Assembly (NCBI GenBank): GCA_945859605.1
Contig: OX243817.1
Coordinates: 29,025,788-29,089,787 of the forward strand
Origin: Lumbricus rubellus
Taxonomy: Eukaryota > Annelida > Clitellata > Crassiclitellata > Lumbricidae
DNA: 64,000 nucleotides
Reading direction: 5' to 3'
The position numbers and the translations under genes are program-made. Of the stretch, positions 23,807-35,525 are shown in pieces. The notes beneath the pieces were generated by a model. The model ran no database searches. It was not told the DNA's origin and worked only from the letters and a program-made list of their open reading frames with translations. Within the stretch, counting starts at the first letter, position 1. Every line of letters begins with the position of its first letter.

Positions 23807-23837
23807 GCTGCACGTCACTGAGAAGTCACTTAGCAAG

Positions 23838-23963
23838 ATGACAATCAAATTGGTAAATAAGGAATCTGTCAGATTATTCAACAGGTCCATCAAAAACTTT
23901 ACAAAGAGACTCAAAAGAAGTGTTGGCACTGGTGGTGGTGGGCACATTGAACACAAGTTGTGA
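23838..23963 (+). pseudogene. Tc1/mariner-like transposase C-terminal fragment
   Basis: Forty-one codons, stop TGA at 23961-23963. The translation contains ESVRLFNRSIKNF, then TKRLKRSV and finally GGGGHIEHKL. This matches the tail of the copy at 14423-14617 and the family pattern of a helix with RxSI/KNFxKRLK followed by GGHIEH. The ATG used to delimit it is not a real start, since the rest of the transposase upstream has been lost. Its position just inside the right terminal repeat agrees with a 3' element end. Confidence 0.75.
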
Positions 23964-24415
23964 AGCACTACCAAGTTCAGTTGACAACAGTTATTTCAGA
24001 TGAGACTTAATAAAATCAGTTTTTTTAAACTTTTTTTTACGTTTTGTTTTTGAATGATTATTGTCAAAAACGGTGGGTAACCTCACTAACATTGGTATAA
24101 CTTTTGCTCCGTTTAAAATATTTAGATGAATTCTGACCATCGTGTGATTTGACTTGTCTTTAAGACTGTAAAATTTCATTTCGAAATTCTTACTTTTGGC
24201 TAAGATATTGGCAAAAAACCTTTTCAAATTGCGTTTCTTTTTTGAATCGTCAAAAACCGGTGGGTGGCCTCTCTAAAAGTTGCATAACTTTTATTCTGTT
24301 TGATGAAATCTGGCCATCATGTGTAAATATGAATTGTCTTTAAATCTGTAAAATTTCATTTCGAACGTCTTACTTTTGGCCTAGATATTGAAGGATTCTG
24401 TTTTGGCGCACACTG

Positions 24416-24964
24416 TATATTCATATTCTTCTGTATCCCTATTATCTAAGGTTATTGGTAACATTGGATATTTCTGTGGAAACAACAGGTGCAGTTTATG
24501 ACAGACTTATTGTGTAGGCACTTATACAAAGGTCCATTTATAAACTAAATATCAATGCTCATTTATTAGATAGTGGCAATTGATGCAAGCATAGTTATCA
24601 ATAATGATGTTCATTAACAATTTACTGAAAATAATAACGTGGTGGAGAATCAGACACTTGCCGCAAGTGGTAAGAGTAGGTGTATCTGACTGCACGGTGC
24701 GCTATTTCGCTGAGCAACATTTCATTAGGTTCTCAAATGCCGCACAAGGCACTGAACTCGTCCCTACAAACAAAGCATTTGATAATGTTACTCATTTTTA
24801 TGGTACGAAGTACTGCACACGATAAAAGAGGTGTCGTAGTTACACATCTAACAACTACAACTTTTGTACAGCACGGCTATGAGAGCAAGTAAACAAAGTT
24901 GTTATCCGTGCAACCTCAAAGGATGCCAGATGCCATTGAATAATATAGGTGACGACGCTTATAG
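24416..24964. other. Unassigned sequence between two elements
   Basis: No gene supported. Overlapping ORFs near 24604-24892 have no recognised domain; this could be a further decayed transposon. Confidence 0.35.
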
Positions 24965-25759
24965 ACCAGACTTGGGATCTGAAATATACACTGTTAGAAG
25001 CAAATCATGTAACAATTTGCTAAATGGTGTTTCTAGACTAATTCGACCCTCTTGAAAACGAAAATCGCTGTTAGCAACGTGGATTTTTAGCGGTTCCATG
25101 GGAAAACACGATGGCGGACAAAATGCCTGCCAATTGCTTAAAATGAATAAAAGTAAAGTATTTTATGTGATAGAAACACGGTTTTAGATTCCAAATTAAG
25201 ACTATAGGGTCCAAGGAATGCAATGGAATCAAAGACATATATGTAGCACTGCAAGAAAATCAAAATGGCGGACAAAATGGCGGCCAGAATCTAAAATGGC
25301 TATAAATGAAGTTATGTATGCAATAGAAACATGATTTCAGAGTCTAAATCAACATTTTCTAGGTCAAGGAATGCAATGGAACCATTTTCAGATATGTAGC
25401 GCTGCACGAAAGCCAAAATGGCGGACAAAATGGCGGCCATAATCTTAAAATGGCTATAGGTTAAGTCATGTATGCAATGGAATCATAATTTCAGGGTCTA
25501 AGTCAACATTTTCGAGGTTAAAAAATGCGATGGAACCATTGTCACAAATGTAGAACTCCAAGAAAACAAAATGGCGGACAAAATGGCGGCCAGAATCCTA
25601 AAATGGCTACAAGTGAAGTCATCATATATACAATCGGAATTTGATTTCAGTTTTCCTACCAGGTCTTTGCGAGATGGCATCTGGGGCCTGTGCTGTGGAA
25701 TTGATCTACAATGTTCCCTTATTTGGCCTGAAATTATCATTCAAATTATCACAATTCTC

Positions 25760-25978
25760 TCAGCAAGTCTTAAACCAAGGAGCATTCTTCAAAAGAACAC
25801 CTACGAAGTTATCATGTAGCACCTTATCACGGCGAATCAAGCATACTATCTCATCATCTGCATGGCATCTGGATCTGGCATTAATATTGTGCCATGAGGT
25901 TCCCTCAAAACCACTGGCATGGGATGCTTTCTGAAAAGTAAACTGTCCGGTCAGCAACTTTTTAACAGAGGCAGGCAT
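25760..25978 (-). other. Unassigned 72-codon ORF in the foldback loop
   Basis: On the minus strand this ORF begins MPASVKKLLTGQFTFQKASH and ends LLKNAPWFKTC. It abuts the LINE 3' tail at 25981. Composition is mixed and not repeat-derived, unlike most ORFs here. I recognise no domain. Because the sister foldback carries a captured host gene, this could be captured sequence as well, but that is speculation. Confidence 0.25.
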
Positions 25979-25980
25979 GG

Positions 25981-26445
25981 CATTTATTTTTAATATTTTA
26001 TGTAGGGTCTTTCAAGAAAGGTTACTCGGTATCACTCCCGACATAACCACGACTAAATGGGACAGTTTTTAGATTCTTAAGAAACAGAGTGACAGCAAGT
26101 GCTGTGAAAAGGGATAGACATTTCAGGTTGTGGTACCAGCCACAGAGAATGAACGTCGCTGTTGAATAACAGAAGCTCAGCTTGGTCCGCCAACCGAAGA
26201 GTCGATCGACGCTGGACACCCGTGTTGGAAAACAGAGTTCTTGCAGATAAAATGGACTAGTCCCTCAAAGCATTGCCTAACCAACACACATACTCTGTAG
26301 GCAATCCGCTGCGGGAAAGGGAGCCAATGCAAGACATCCCGTATATAATATGAGACATGATCAACGACCTCTGGACCGGTTGAAGCTGGACAGCATGACA
26401 CGAGACAGACTCAAACAGAGAGTGGCGTCGGACTCTTACGGGCGT
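25981..26445 (-). mobile_element. LINE 3' fragment (L2/CR1-like ORF2 tail)
   Basis: On the minus strand, IRDVLHWLPFPQRIAYRVCV at about 26290-26350 matches the (L/I)HWLPxxxRIxxK motif downstream of the reverse transcriptase domain in L2/CR1-type ORF2 proteins. In another frame, RRSFSVAGTTT near 26150 matches the RxFSVAGPxxWNSLP motif. A CTTTCTTGAAAGACCCTA tail with an A-rich end closes it near 25981. Frameshifts and stops show it is dead. The 5' side is cut by the (ATG)n tract at 26457. Confidence 0.8.
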
Positions 26446-26456
26446 TGAGCCCAATG

Positions 26457-26460
26457 ATAT

Positions 26461-26527
<67 letters not shown>

Positions 26528-26528
26528 A

Positions 26529-26573
<45 letters not shown>
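26457..26573. repeat. (ATG)n microsatellite
   Basis: Near-perfect GAT/ATG repeat with one AAT interruption. Confidence 0.97.
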
Positions 26574-26575
<2 letters not shown>

Positions 26576-27395
26576 CAACGATATGCCCAATAAATTGTGT
26601 CGCAATTCATTGGACCAATTCCAGGTAAACTATTGATTGGCAAGCAATGGTACACGCAATGCTTCAAGCAATAGGGATTCTCCAAAGGTGAAGACATACG
26701 TGCGTTTGCAGGCGGTTCATTAAAGTATATACTTACTTACTTATTTTGTCCACAACTCTGATTTCCCTGCAGTGCTACATATGTGACATTGATTCTATCG
26801 CATTCTTTGACCTCAAAAATGTTGACTTAGACCCTGAAATCATGATTCCATTGCATACACGACTTAACCTGTAGCCATTTTAGAATTCTGGCCGCCATTT
26901 TGTCCGCCATTTTTTTGGTTTTTTAGCAGTGTTACATATCTGACCATGATTCCATCGCATTCCCTGACCTCGAAAATGTTTATTTAGACTCTGAAATCAT
27001 GTTTCTATTGCATACATAACTTCATTTATAGCCATTTTAAGAATACGGCCGCCATTTTGTCCGCCATTTTGGTTTTTTTTTGCAGCGCCACATATCTGAC
27101 CATGGTTCCATCGCATTCTTTGACCTAGAAAATGTTGGTTTAGACTCTGAAATCATGTTTCTATTGCATACATAACTTCATTTATAGCCATTTTATATTC
27201 CGGCCGCCATTTTTTCCGCCATTTTGATTTTCTTGCAGTGCTACATATATGTCTTTGATTCCATTGCCTTCCTTGGACCCTGTAGTCAGGGTGGTCGAAT
27301 TAGTCTAGAAACACCAGTTAGCAAATTGTTACATGATTTGCTTCTAACAGTGATTTCTAGAGCTCTTTTAGAATTCCAAGCCTTGTCTATTATCC

Positions 27396-27710
27396 CAGCG
27401 CATATTAAATACCTCACAAAACCACCACCACCAACAATAACAACTACAACAACCACCCACAACACCACCACCGCCTAGTTGGATTTATGAGAGGAATTGT
27501 CGCTGAGTGGAGGTCGGATTTATGCAGTCATTTTTACTTGCATTTTGGAAAAGGGCCGCCATTGAAGCCTGGGGAACATTTATGATGGCTCTGTTGGAAT
27601 CCTCGCCCCTAACTATGTATGTTTAGACACCAAGATGACGATCCTAAGTGTACTGGAAGCTGAGATATTGCAATATCCTTTTTAGGTCGGCCATTGGTTG
27701 GCCATTTTGG
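27396..27710. other. Unassigned, with (CAA/CCA)n patch
   Basis: An imperfect ACAACCACC patch at 27420-27472 is followed by sequence with GGCCGCCATTG and GGTCGGCCATTGGTTGGCC words. The latter resembles the foldback arms but lacks an obvious partner. Confidence 0.4.
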
Positions 27711-27779
27711 AAAATGAAATTGTTGACACTTCATAAACATGGCTACTTTAGGGCTAGATAAAAGGACTGCTCTTCTTCA

Positions 27780-27970
27780 AAACTACACAACTAATTCAAG
27801 AAAAGCTACACAATTCTGTGTAGTTAAACTACACACTAGGTGTGCAATGAAATGGTTCCACATAAATGTGTAGAGAAGCTCCACCATAATGTGGTCGAGT
27901 GAGAGCTACACACTGATGTGGATGAAAATGTGTAGGTTTTTATTGCACATTTTGAGCGAGTGTGTAGCAA
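27780..27970. repeat. Degenerate TGTGTAG/CTACACA tandem
   Basis: CTACACA and TGTGTAG alternate on both strands, giving many small inverted pairs. The style recalls the 47-bp array at 20400 but the unit differs. Confidence 0.6.
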
Positions 27971-28214
27971 TTGTCGGCATTACAATTATTCATTACATGG
28001 AGTTCCATAGATTGCTTGGTGTTGCACCCAGACTCATCCTACCTATCACTATGAACTATTCACACTGGCATCTGTCCTCCTGGGACACCGATCGCTGCGC
28101 TCACTTACTTGTGGCGACTTGTTTCTTTGTCATGCACGGCGGTCATGCAGTGCAGAGTACTCTCAGTGATTCTGGCTGGGTTCTACAAGTTCCTCAAGTA
28201 TTTTTTCTCTGTTT

Positions 28215-28310
28215 GTGGTTGGGCTGGGAGCGCCTCTGAGTAGTTTCTTGAACGGGCGCTATACAAATGCTCTGAATGAATGAATGAATGAATGAATGAA
28301 TGAATGAGGG
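28215..28310 (+). mobile_element. LINE-like 3' tail with (AATG)n
   Basis: GAGCGCCTCTGAGTAGTTTC followed by GGGCGCTATACAAATGCTC and a (GAATGAAT) microsatellite tail. L2/CR1-type 3' ends often finish GCGCTATATAAAT plus a short tandem repeat. Confidence 0.6.
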
Positions 28311-28399
28311 AATGAGCTAACTGGAATGGCCGCTCATTTGCTTTCTCTACTCACTCTGCCGTAACTCTGCTGGCTCTTTCCATCATCTTCTCAAGGCAT

Positions 28400-28475
28400 T
28401 TCTTTTTTGCCACGCCCGTTTTGGGAGTGCCTCTGAGTAAAGATCTTGAGGATGCGCTATATAACTTTATGTGAT
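28400..28475 (+). mobile_element. LINE-like 3' tail
   Basis: GGGAGTGCCTCTGAGTAAAG and GAGGATGCGCTATATAAC repeat the tail pattern of 28215-28310; the adjacent upstream DNA may be the end of ORF2 but is too decayed to read. Confidence 0.5.
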
Positions 28476-28784
28476 TTATTGGTCGAGTACTGTGATAAAA
28501 ATGAAATTGTTGACACTTCATAAACATGGCTACTTTGGGAGACAAAGAGCAATGCGAAGACATGTCCATGAAGCGACCAACCCTCGAATCGAGGAAGGTT
28601 AAAGACAAGACAAGACTGTGATAAAAATAATGAGAGCGGAGAAATCAAGAGTTCAATTGAGAGTTAAGAATATGCCGTTGATGGAAATAGATCGGTTCAT
28701 TGTGGTGATTGGGATAAATCTAAATAGGCCTGTTTGACATGGTTCCCCTCGCGGACTGCATGTTGGACAGTGTCGCTTTTTCTT

Positions 28785-28960
28785 TTCTCGCTGGTCCTGC
28801 AACCTGGAATGTTACACTACGCTTAATTCCCAGGGTCACTCCACTTTGTTCCTAAAAACTGTATTATTTAGCTGTGGTTAGGCCGGAAACGCTTCTGAGT
28901 AGCCTACCTTGAAGAGGCGCTATATACAATTTCTGAATTAAATATGTAAATAAATACATA
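28785..28960 (+). mobile_element. LINE 3' end with ORF2 tail motif
   Basis: The plus frame from 28791 reads SFLAGPATWNVTLRLIP, matching the FSVAGPxxWNSLP motif near the end of L2/CR1-type ORF2. It stops soon after. The following CGCTTCTGAGTAGCC and GAAGAGGCGCTATATAC plus an AT-rich end form the tail. Confidence 0.7.
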
Positions 28961-29057
28961 TCTCTTAGCACCAGCACAACCAGTCATCATTAACTCCTAC
29001 ATTCATCCGTGTTTACTGTGACCATCAGGTACTAACTAGTCTCTTACATAAACCACG

Positions 29058-29515
29058 ATGCAGCACAGTTATAAGACAGAGAGACCGAGAGAGACAGAGA
29101 TAGATAAAGACAGACAGAGAAAAACATACAGAGTGAGACAGGCAGAGAAAGAGACAGCTAGAGACAGAGAGACAGGGAAAAAGACAGAGACAGAAAAACA
29201 GAGAGCGATAAAGAGCCAGATAGAGCCAGATAGAGACAGAGAGGCAGATACAGATAAAGGAAACAGAGATCCCCAGATATACAAATAAACAGATATTAAC
29301 ACAGAGACAAACAGAGAGACAGACAGAAACACGAAGAGAGAGAGACAGAGAACGAAGCCGAGAGAGACAGACAGAGAGACAGATAAATAGATAGACAGAA
29401 AGACAGACAGGGAGACAAAGAGCAATGCAGAGAGACAAAGAAAAATGACAGAGACAGAGAACACCAGAGAGACAGAGAGACAGACAGAGAAAGACAGCAA
29501 AAGAGAGGGAGAATA
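29058..29515. repeat. (GACA)n/(GAGACA)n purine-rich microsatellite
   Basis: Degenerate GAGACAGA units over 450 bp. Ser/Leu/Cys-rich ORFs on the minus strand derive from it. Confidence 0.9.
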
Positions 29516-29609
29516 GTAAGTAATAAGTGAAATAATTATTAACTTCGTTTCATACTTTACCCTAGGTGTCTTTGACTTCGGTGTCTCCAGCATGTCGGTA
29601 AAGTTTATT

Positions 29610-29670
29610 TATTTATTTATTTACTGAAAATTTGATATAGCGCTCCTTCAAGGTTACTATACTCAGGAGC
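29610..29670 (-). mobile_element. LINE-like 3' tail, reverse orientation
   Basis: TTTATTTATTTATTTA followed by GATATAGCGCTCCTTCAAGG is the inverse of the tail pattern at 59925-59970, with the short tandem at the element end. Confidence 0.55.
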
Positions 29671-29799
29671 ATAAGTTGTCGATTAGCAGAATAAAGAATC
29701 TGGACAATTTCGAAGTAGGCTCTCCCACAGCAAGGCACTGTTTCATCTCCGTCGCCTTTACAAACCGACCTCGCTCCATTATAATTATAATTATAATGC

Positions 29800-30090
29800 T
29801 TATTTCTTCAGATACGCTGTCTGCCGGTCAAATCGGGGGATGACCGTCAGGCACAGACGCCTAATTCCCGTATCCAACGAAGAGATTACTGTAGCCCTTT
29901 GTTCTTAATGATCTCTGGACCATCCCCAATGGCCCCTGTCGGCAAACGGACCCCTGGGCCGACCGTCATTTGGCTTTGCAACAGGCACGACCCTCCCCCT
30001 CCATATCCTGCATTCCAACGGCTGGACTAATCAACCGCGGCAATCTGACACCTAAGTGGGTGATAGGGTTCAAAGTAACCCCAATGTGTA
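29800..30090. other. GC-rich single-copy island
   Basis: Non-repetitive block with CGGTCAAATCGGGGGATGAC near 29825 and CCCGTATCCAACG near 29868, bounded by simple sequence. No ORF of note. Candidate non-coding regulatory DNA. Confidence 0.35.
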
Positions 30091-30109
30091 GCGTTTGATG
30101 GTGCATAAT

Positions 30110-30353
30110 ATGCTTGCATGTATGTGTCTATGTACATGTATTCATCTATGCATGCATGCATGTATGTATGTATGTATGTATGTATGTATGTATGTATGTA
30201 TGTACATTGTATGTATGTATGTATGTATGTATGTATGTATGTATGTATGTATGTATGTATGTATGTATGTATGTATGTATGTATGTATGTATGTATGTAT
30301 GTATGTATGTATGTATGTATGTATGTATGTATGTATGTATGTATGTATGTATG

Positions 30354-30384
<31 letters not shown>

Positions 30385-30440
30385 TAACTATGTATGTATG
30401 TATGCACGTATGCATGTATGCATGTATGTATGTGGGCCTA
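30110..30440. repeat. (GTAT)n tetranucleotide microsatellite
   Basis: About 230 bp of near-perfect GTAT with flanking decayed units and GCATGCATGC words at 30148-30160. Confidence 0.98.
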
Positions 30441-30589
30441 ATGTATGTGTGCATGCATGAATGTATGTCCTATTGTACGTATAATTATGCATATATGCAG
30501 GCCGTATGTTTGACAAGAAGGACTTTAAGATCGACCACCGTTATTCTTATCTATCTTTTATTCCATCTGTTAACCATTCAACGCAACTA

Positions 30590-31200
30590 ACCGTCCGTTT
30601 GCCCGTCCGTCCCCATCTAGTCATCACCTCTGTCTTTGTCTGGGTCTATCTGCTGGTCTGTATTCCTCTATCTTTTTGTCTGTGTACTAAATGTCTGTAT
30701 CTGTCTGTGTGCCTGTTATTGTCTACCTGTAACTGCCACTGTCTATCTGCCTCTTTCTGTCTGGTTTTGATTGTCTGTTTAGGTCTGTATGTACATGTTG
30801 ACCCGTCTCTGTCTTTTCTGCAAGTCTCTTCCTATCACTATCTGTCTCTCTTTCACGTTCTCTCTCTCTCCCTATCACTCTGACTGTGTGTCTGTCTCCG
30901 AGTGTCTGCTTGTATGGTCGGTCTTTGTATTTTATCTCTACCTGTCTGTCTGTCTGTCTTACTATGTCTCTCTGTCTATGTCTGTCTCAGTCTGTTTTGT
31001 CTGTGGCAATATGTCTGTTTCTGTCCGAATGTGACTGTTTCTGTCAGTGAGTCTGTTTATATCTGTCGCTGTATGTCTTCCTCTGTTTGTCTGTGTGCCC
31101 CACTGCTCCTGTCTGTCTCTGCCTTTCTGTCTCTGTATGTCTGTTTCTGTGTGTCCATCTTAGAATATTCCTTTCTGTCTGTCGCTGCCTGTCTTGCATC
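30590..31200. repeat. Degenerate (CTGT)n low-complexity region
   Basis: CTGTCTGT words with frequent substitutions; the long Cys/Ser/Leu/Val-rich ORFs are readings of it. Confidence 0.85.
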
Positions 31201-31319
31201 ATATGTCATTCGTCCCTTATAATTATATATTCTCATCCTCATCATTTTTTTACCGTTCTCGTCGCCGTATTCAATCGTCGTCGTCTTCATCATCCTCACC
31301 CTCGTTATCATCATTTATA

Positions 31320-32460
<1,141 letters not shown>

Positions 32461-32764
32461 TTATCATAACCACTATCACCGCCAATACTATTGTGTGTGG
32501 GAATGTCAGTGTGTGTGTATGTTTGTGTGTGTGTGTGCATTTACCCCAGCGTGTCCAGGCATCTGGTTTCTTGCGAAACCCTAGAAGCTGGGATGCATGT
32601 CCACTGTGACAGCTATTGGTGGCAGAGACTCCTGTGGTTCAGTTAATTAGCCTATAATACCGATGCACAGTCGGCCGAGGTCATTATGAATGAAACGGTC
32701 CTGCCCCAAAAGCATGGAATGACTGCGGTGTCTATATAACGACGTCATCAACATCGGAAGCCAA

Positions 32765-33450
32765 GACGACGAGGAGGAGGAGGAGCAGGAGGAAAGGCAA
32801 GAGAAGGAGGAGGTGTAGCAGAAGAAGCAGGATGAGGAGGACGAAGACGAGAAAATGAAGAGTAGGAGGAATAGGATAAAGAAGAGGAGGGCGAATAGAA
32901 GGAGGCATAAGAGGAAGAGGAGGAAGAGTAGAAAGAGTAAGAGGAAGAGGATGAGGAGCTGGGGAAAGAGCAGGAGAAGGAAGAGGAGTGAGAGGAGAAC
33001 GAATTGGAGGAAAAAGCGGAAGACGAGGAGGGAGAGGACAAGGAGGAAGAGTAAAAGGACGAGGAACATAAAGAAGAGGAGTGAGAGGAAGAGGAAGTGG
33101 AGGAAAAAGAGGACGATGTAGACGAGAAGGAGGAGGAGAATGATTAGGAAGAGGAGTGAGAGGAGAAGAAAGAGGAAGAGGAAAGGAAAAGAAAGAATAA
33201 GAGGTGGAAAAAAGAACGAGGAAGAGTAGGAGGAAGAGGAGGAGGAGAAGGAAGAGGAGTGAGAGGAGGAGGAGAAAAAGGAAGAGGGAGAAGGCGATGA
33301 GTTATATGTGGAGAAGGAAGACGTGGAGGAGAAAGACGAGGAGGAGGAGGAGTAAAAAAGCGAAGAGGAAGAGGAAGAAGAAAAAGGAAGAAAAAGGCGA
33401 ATGGAAAGATGACGAGGTGGAGGAGAAAATGAAGGAGGAATATGGCGATT
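32765..33450. repeat. Polypurine (AGG/GAA)n tract 1
   Basis: About 690 bp in which the plus strand is overwhelmingly A and G, in irregular GAGGAAGAGGAG words. Basic Arg/Lys-rich ORFs on the plus strand and Leu/Phe-rich ORFs on the minus strand are not genes. Confidence 0.95.
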
Positions 33451-33545
33451 AAATCAGGGTTGTACTTGCGAATAGATCCCCTGCATGTGGCCCGGCGAGG
33501 ACGCCCAACATGCAGCTGTCGAGGGGTCATTAAGACTCGGCTGTA

Positions 33546-33800
33546 ACTGGGTATGTGGGGGACGGCGTATTGGATAACACAGTGGCATGGAGATCAGCAG
33601 AGCTGAGTTCTATTCCCGAATCCCCGTACTATAATCCCAGACGTGCCTTGTAGGCTGCTATTAGCGCCGTTGTATAATTGCAGGCTGTCGTTTGTTCCAT
33701 TAGTAATAAGGTCTGTAAGGATTAATTTAGATTATAATAACAGCATAATGTAACCGGTTGCGTCTTTCGACCGGATTGTTGAATAAATGAACAAAATATT
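33546..33800 (+). mobile_element. Possible tRNA-derived SINE
   Basis: A tRNA-like head begins near 33548: GTATTGGATAACACAGTGG resembles an A box, and GAGTTCTATTCCCGAATCC about 35 bases later resembles a B box. A non-tRNA body follows and ends in an AT-rich tail near 33790. Stems do not fold cleanly into a functional tRNA. No second copy is seen in the window, so the call rests on the box-like words. Confidence 0.4.
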
Positions 33801-33854
33801 AATTAATCCACATGGAAGAAAAAATTAAATAAAAGCGTCAGACAAGACGATGTG

Positions 33855-35525
33855 AATTAGGAGCAGGAAGAGGAAGACTAGAAGGAGGAGCAAGAAGTGG
33901 AAGACGAGGAGGAGGAGGAAGAGGAAGATGAGGAGGAGGAAGAGGAAGACGAGGAGGAGGAGGAAGAGGAAGACGAGGAGGAGGAGGAGCAGGAAGTGGA
34001 ATACGAGGAAGAGGAGCAGGAAGAGGAAGACTAGAAAGAGGAGCAGGAAGAGGAAGACGAGGAGGAGGAGCAAGAAGAGGAAGACGAGGAGGAGGAGAAA
34101 GAGGAAGACGAGGAGGAGAAGCAGGAAGAGGAAGACTAGGAGGAGGAGCAGGAAGAGGACGACGAGGAGGAGGAGAAAGAGGAAGACGAGGAGAGGGAGC
34201 AAGAAGAGGAAGACGAGGAGGAGGAAGACGAGGAGGAGGGGCAAGAAGAGGAAGACGAGGAGGAAGAGGAAGAGGACGACGAGGAGGAGGAGCAGGAAGA
34301 AGAAGATGGGGAGGAGGAGGAAGAGGAAGCCGAAAAGGAGGAAGAGAAAGATGAAGAGGAGGAGGAAGAGGAAGACGAGGAGGAGGAAGAAGAGGAAGAC
34401 GAGGAGGAGGAGGAAGAGGAAGACGAGGAGGAGGAAAAAGAAGACGAGGAGGAGGAAGAGGAAGACGAGGAGGAGCAGGAAGAGGAATTCGAGAAAGAGG
34501 AGGAGCAGGAGGATGAAGACGAAGAGGAGGAGCAGGAAGAGGAAGACGAGGAGGAGGAAAAAGAAGACGAGGAGGAGGAGGAAGAGGAAGACGAGGAGGA
34601 GGAGGAGCAGGAAGAGGAAGACGAGGAGGAGGAGGAAGAGGAAGACGAGGAGGGGGAGCAAGAAGAGGAAGACGAGGAGGAGGAGGAAGAGGAAGACGAG
34701 GAGGAGGAGGAGCAGGAAAAGGAATTCGAGGAAGAGGAGCAGGAAGAGGAAGACTAGAAGGAGGAGCAGGAAGAGGAAGACGACGAGGAGGAGCAAGAAG
34801 AGGAAGACGAGGAGGAGGAGGAAGAGGAAGACGAGGAGGAGAAGCAGGAAGAGGAAAACTAGGAGGAGGAGCAGGAAGAGGAAGACGAGGAGGAGGAAGA
34901 GGAAGACGAGGAGGGGGAGCAAGAAGGGGAAGACGAGGAGGAGGAGGAAGAGGAAGACGAGGAGGAGGAAGACGAGGAGGAGGAGCAAGAAGAGGAAGAC
35001 GAGGAGGAAGAGGAAGAGGAAGACGAGGAGGAGGAGCAGGAAGAGGACAACGAGGAGGAGGAGAAAGAGGAAGACGAGGAGAGGGAGCAAGAAGAGGAAG
35101 ACGAGGAGGAGGAAGACGAGGAGGAGGAGCAGGAAGAGGAATTTGAGAAAGAGGAGGAGCAGGAGGATGAAGACGAGGAGGAGGAGCAGGAAGAGGAAGA
35201 CGAGGAGGACGAGGAAGAGAACGAAGACGAGGAGGCGGAGTAGGAAGAGGAAGACGAGGAGGAGGAAGAGGAAGACGAGGAGGAGGAGGAAGAGGAAGAC
35301 GAGGAGGAGCAGAAAAAGGAAGACGAGGAGGAGCAGGAAGAGGAAGACTAGGAGGAGGAGTAGGAAGAGGATTACGAGAAAGAGGAGGATCAGGAGGAGG
35401 AAGACGAGGAAGAGGAGCAGGAAGAGGAATACGACGAGGACGAGAATGAAGACGAGGAAGCGGAGGAAGAAGAGGAGAAAGAGGTACAGATTGAGGAGGA
35501 GAAAGTAGATAATTGGGATTAGAAG
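33855..35525. repeat. 1.7-kb polypurine minisatellite
   Basis: Built from GGAAGACGAGGAGGAGG and GCAGGAAGAGGAAGACGAGG units of varying length, so the plus strand is nearly all purine with regular single C residues (ACGAGG, AGCAGG). Three overlapping frames stay open for more than 520 codons: Arg/Lys-rich on plus, and Leu/Phe-rich and Pro-rich on minus. Mutually exclusive open frames of this kind mark a repeat and not a coding gene. Confidence 0.96.

Larger units (their letters stand above)
22230..24415 (+). mobile_element. Mariner-like family A composite copy, split by a hAT
   Basis: The left arm (22230-22770) and right arm (23960-24415) are inverted relative to each other. Each holds two tandem diverged subunits with GTAAAATTTCATTTCGA-like and TTTTTGACGATT-like blocks. 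The right end is TTTTGGCGCACACTG followed by TA. A transposase tail lies at 23838-23963. A complete hAT element interrupts it at 22784-23806; without it, the flanks join into sequence like 43430-43480 and 43870. The left terminus was not found. Confidence 0.7.
24965..27395. mobile_element. Foldback element, copy 1 (ATGGCGG-rich arms)
   Basis: The left arm (about 24965-25620) and right arm (about 26750-27395) are inverted. Both carry TGTTAGAAGCAAATCATG, GTTTCTAGACTAATTCGACC and three ~150-bp direct subunits with AAAATGGCGGACAAAATGG. The same words occur in the larger foldback at 35842-38720, so the two are one family. The loop holds an unassigned ORF (25760-25978), a LINE 3' fragment and an (ATG)n tract. 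Exact termini and target duplication were not resolved. Confidence 0.8.
27711..28535. repeat. 39-bp direct repeats bounding ~750 bp
   Basis: An identical 39-bp sequence beginning AAAATGAAATTGTTGACACT lies at 27711-27749 and 28497-28535. The interval contains a degenerate TGTGTAG-type tandem (27780-27970) and two LINE-like 3' tails. The repeats could be a long target duplication or the edges of a local duplication. Confidence 0.75.
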
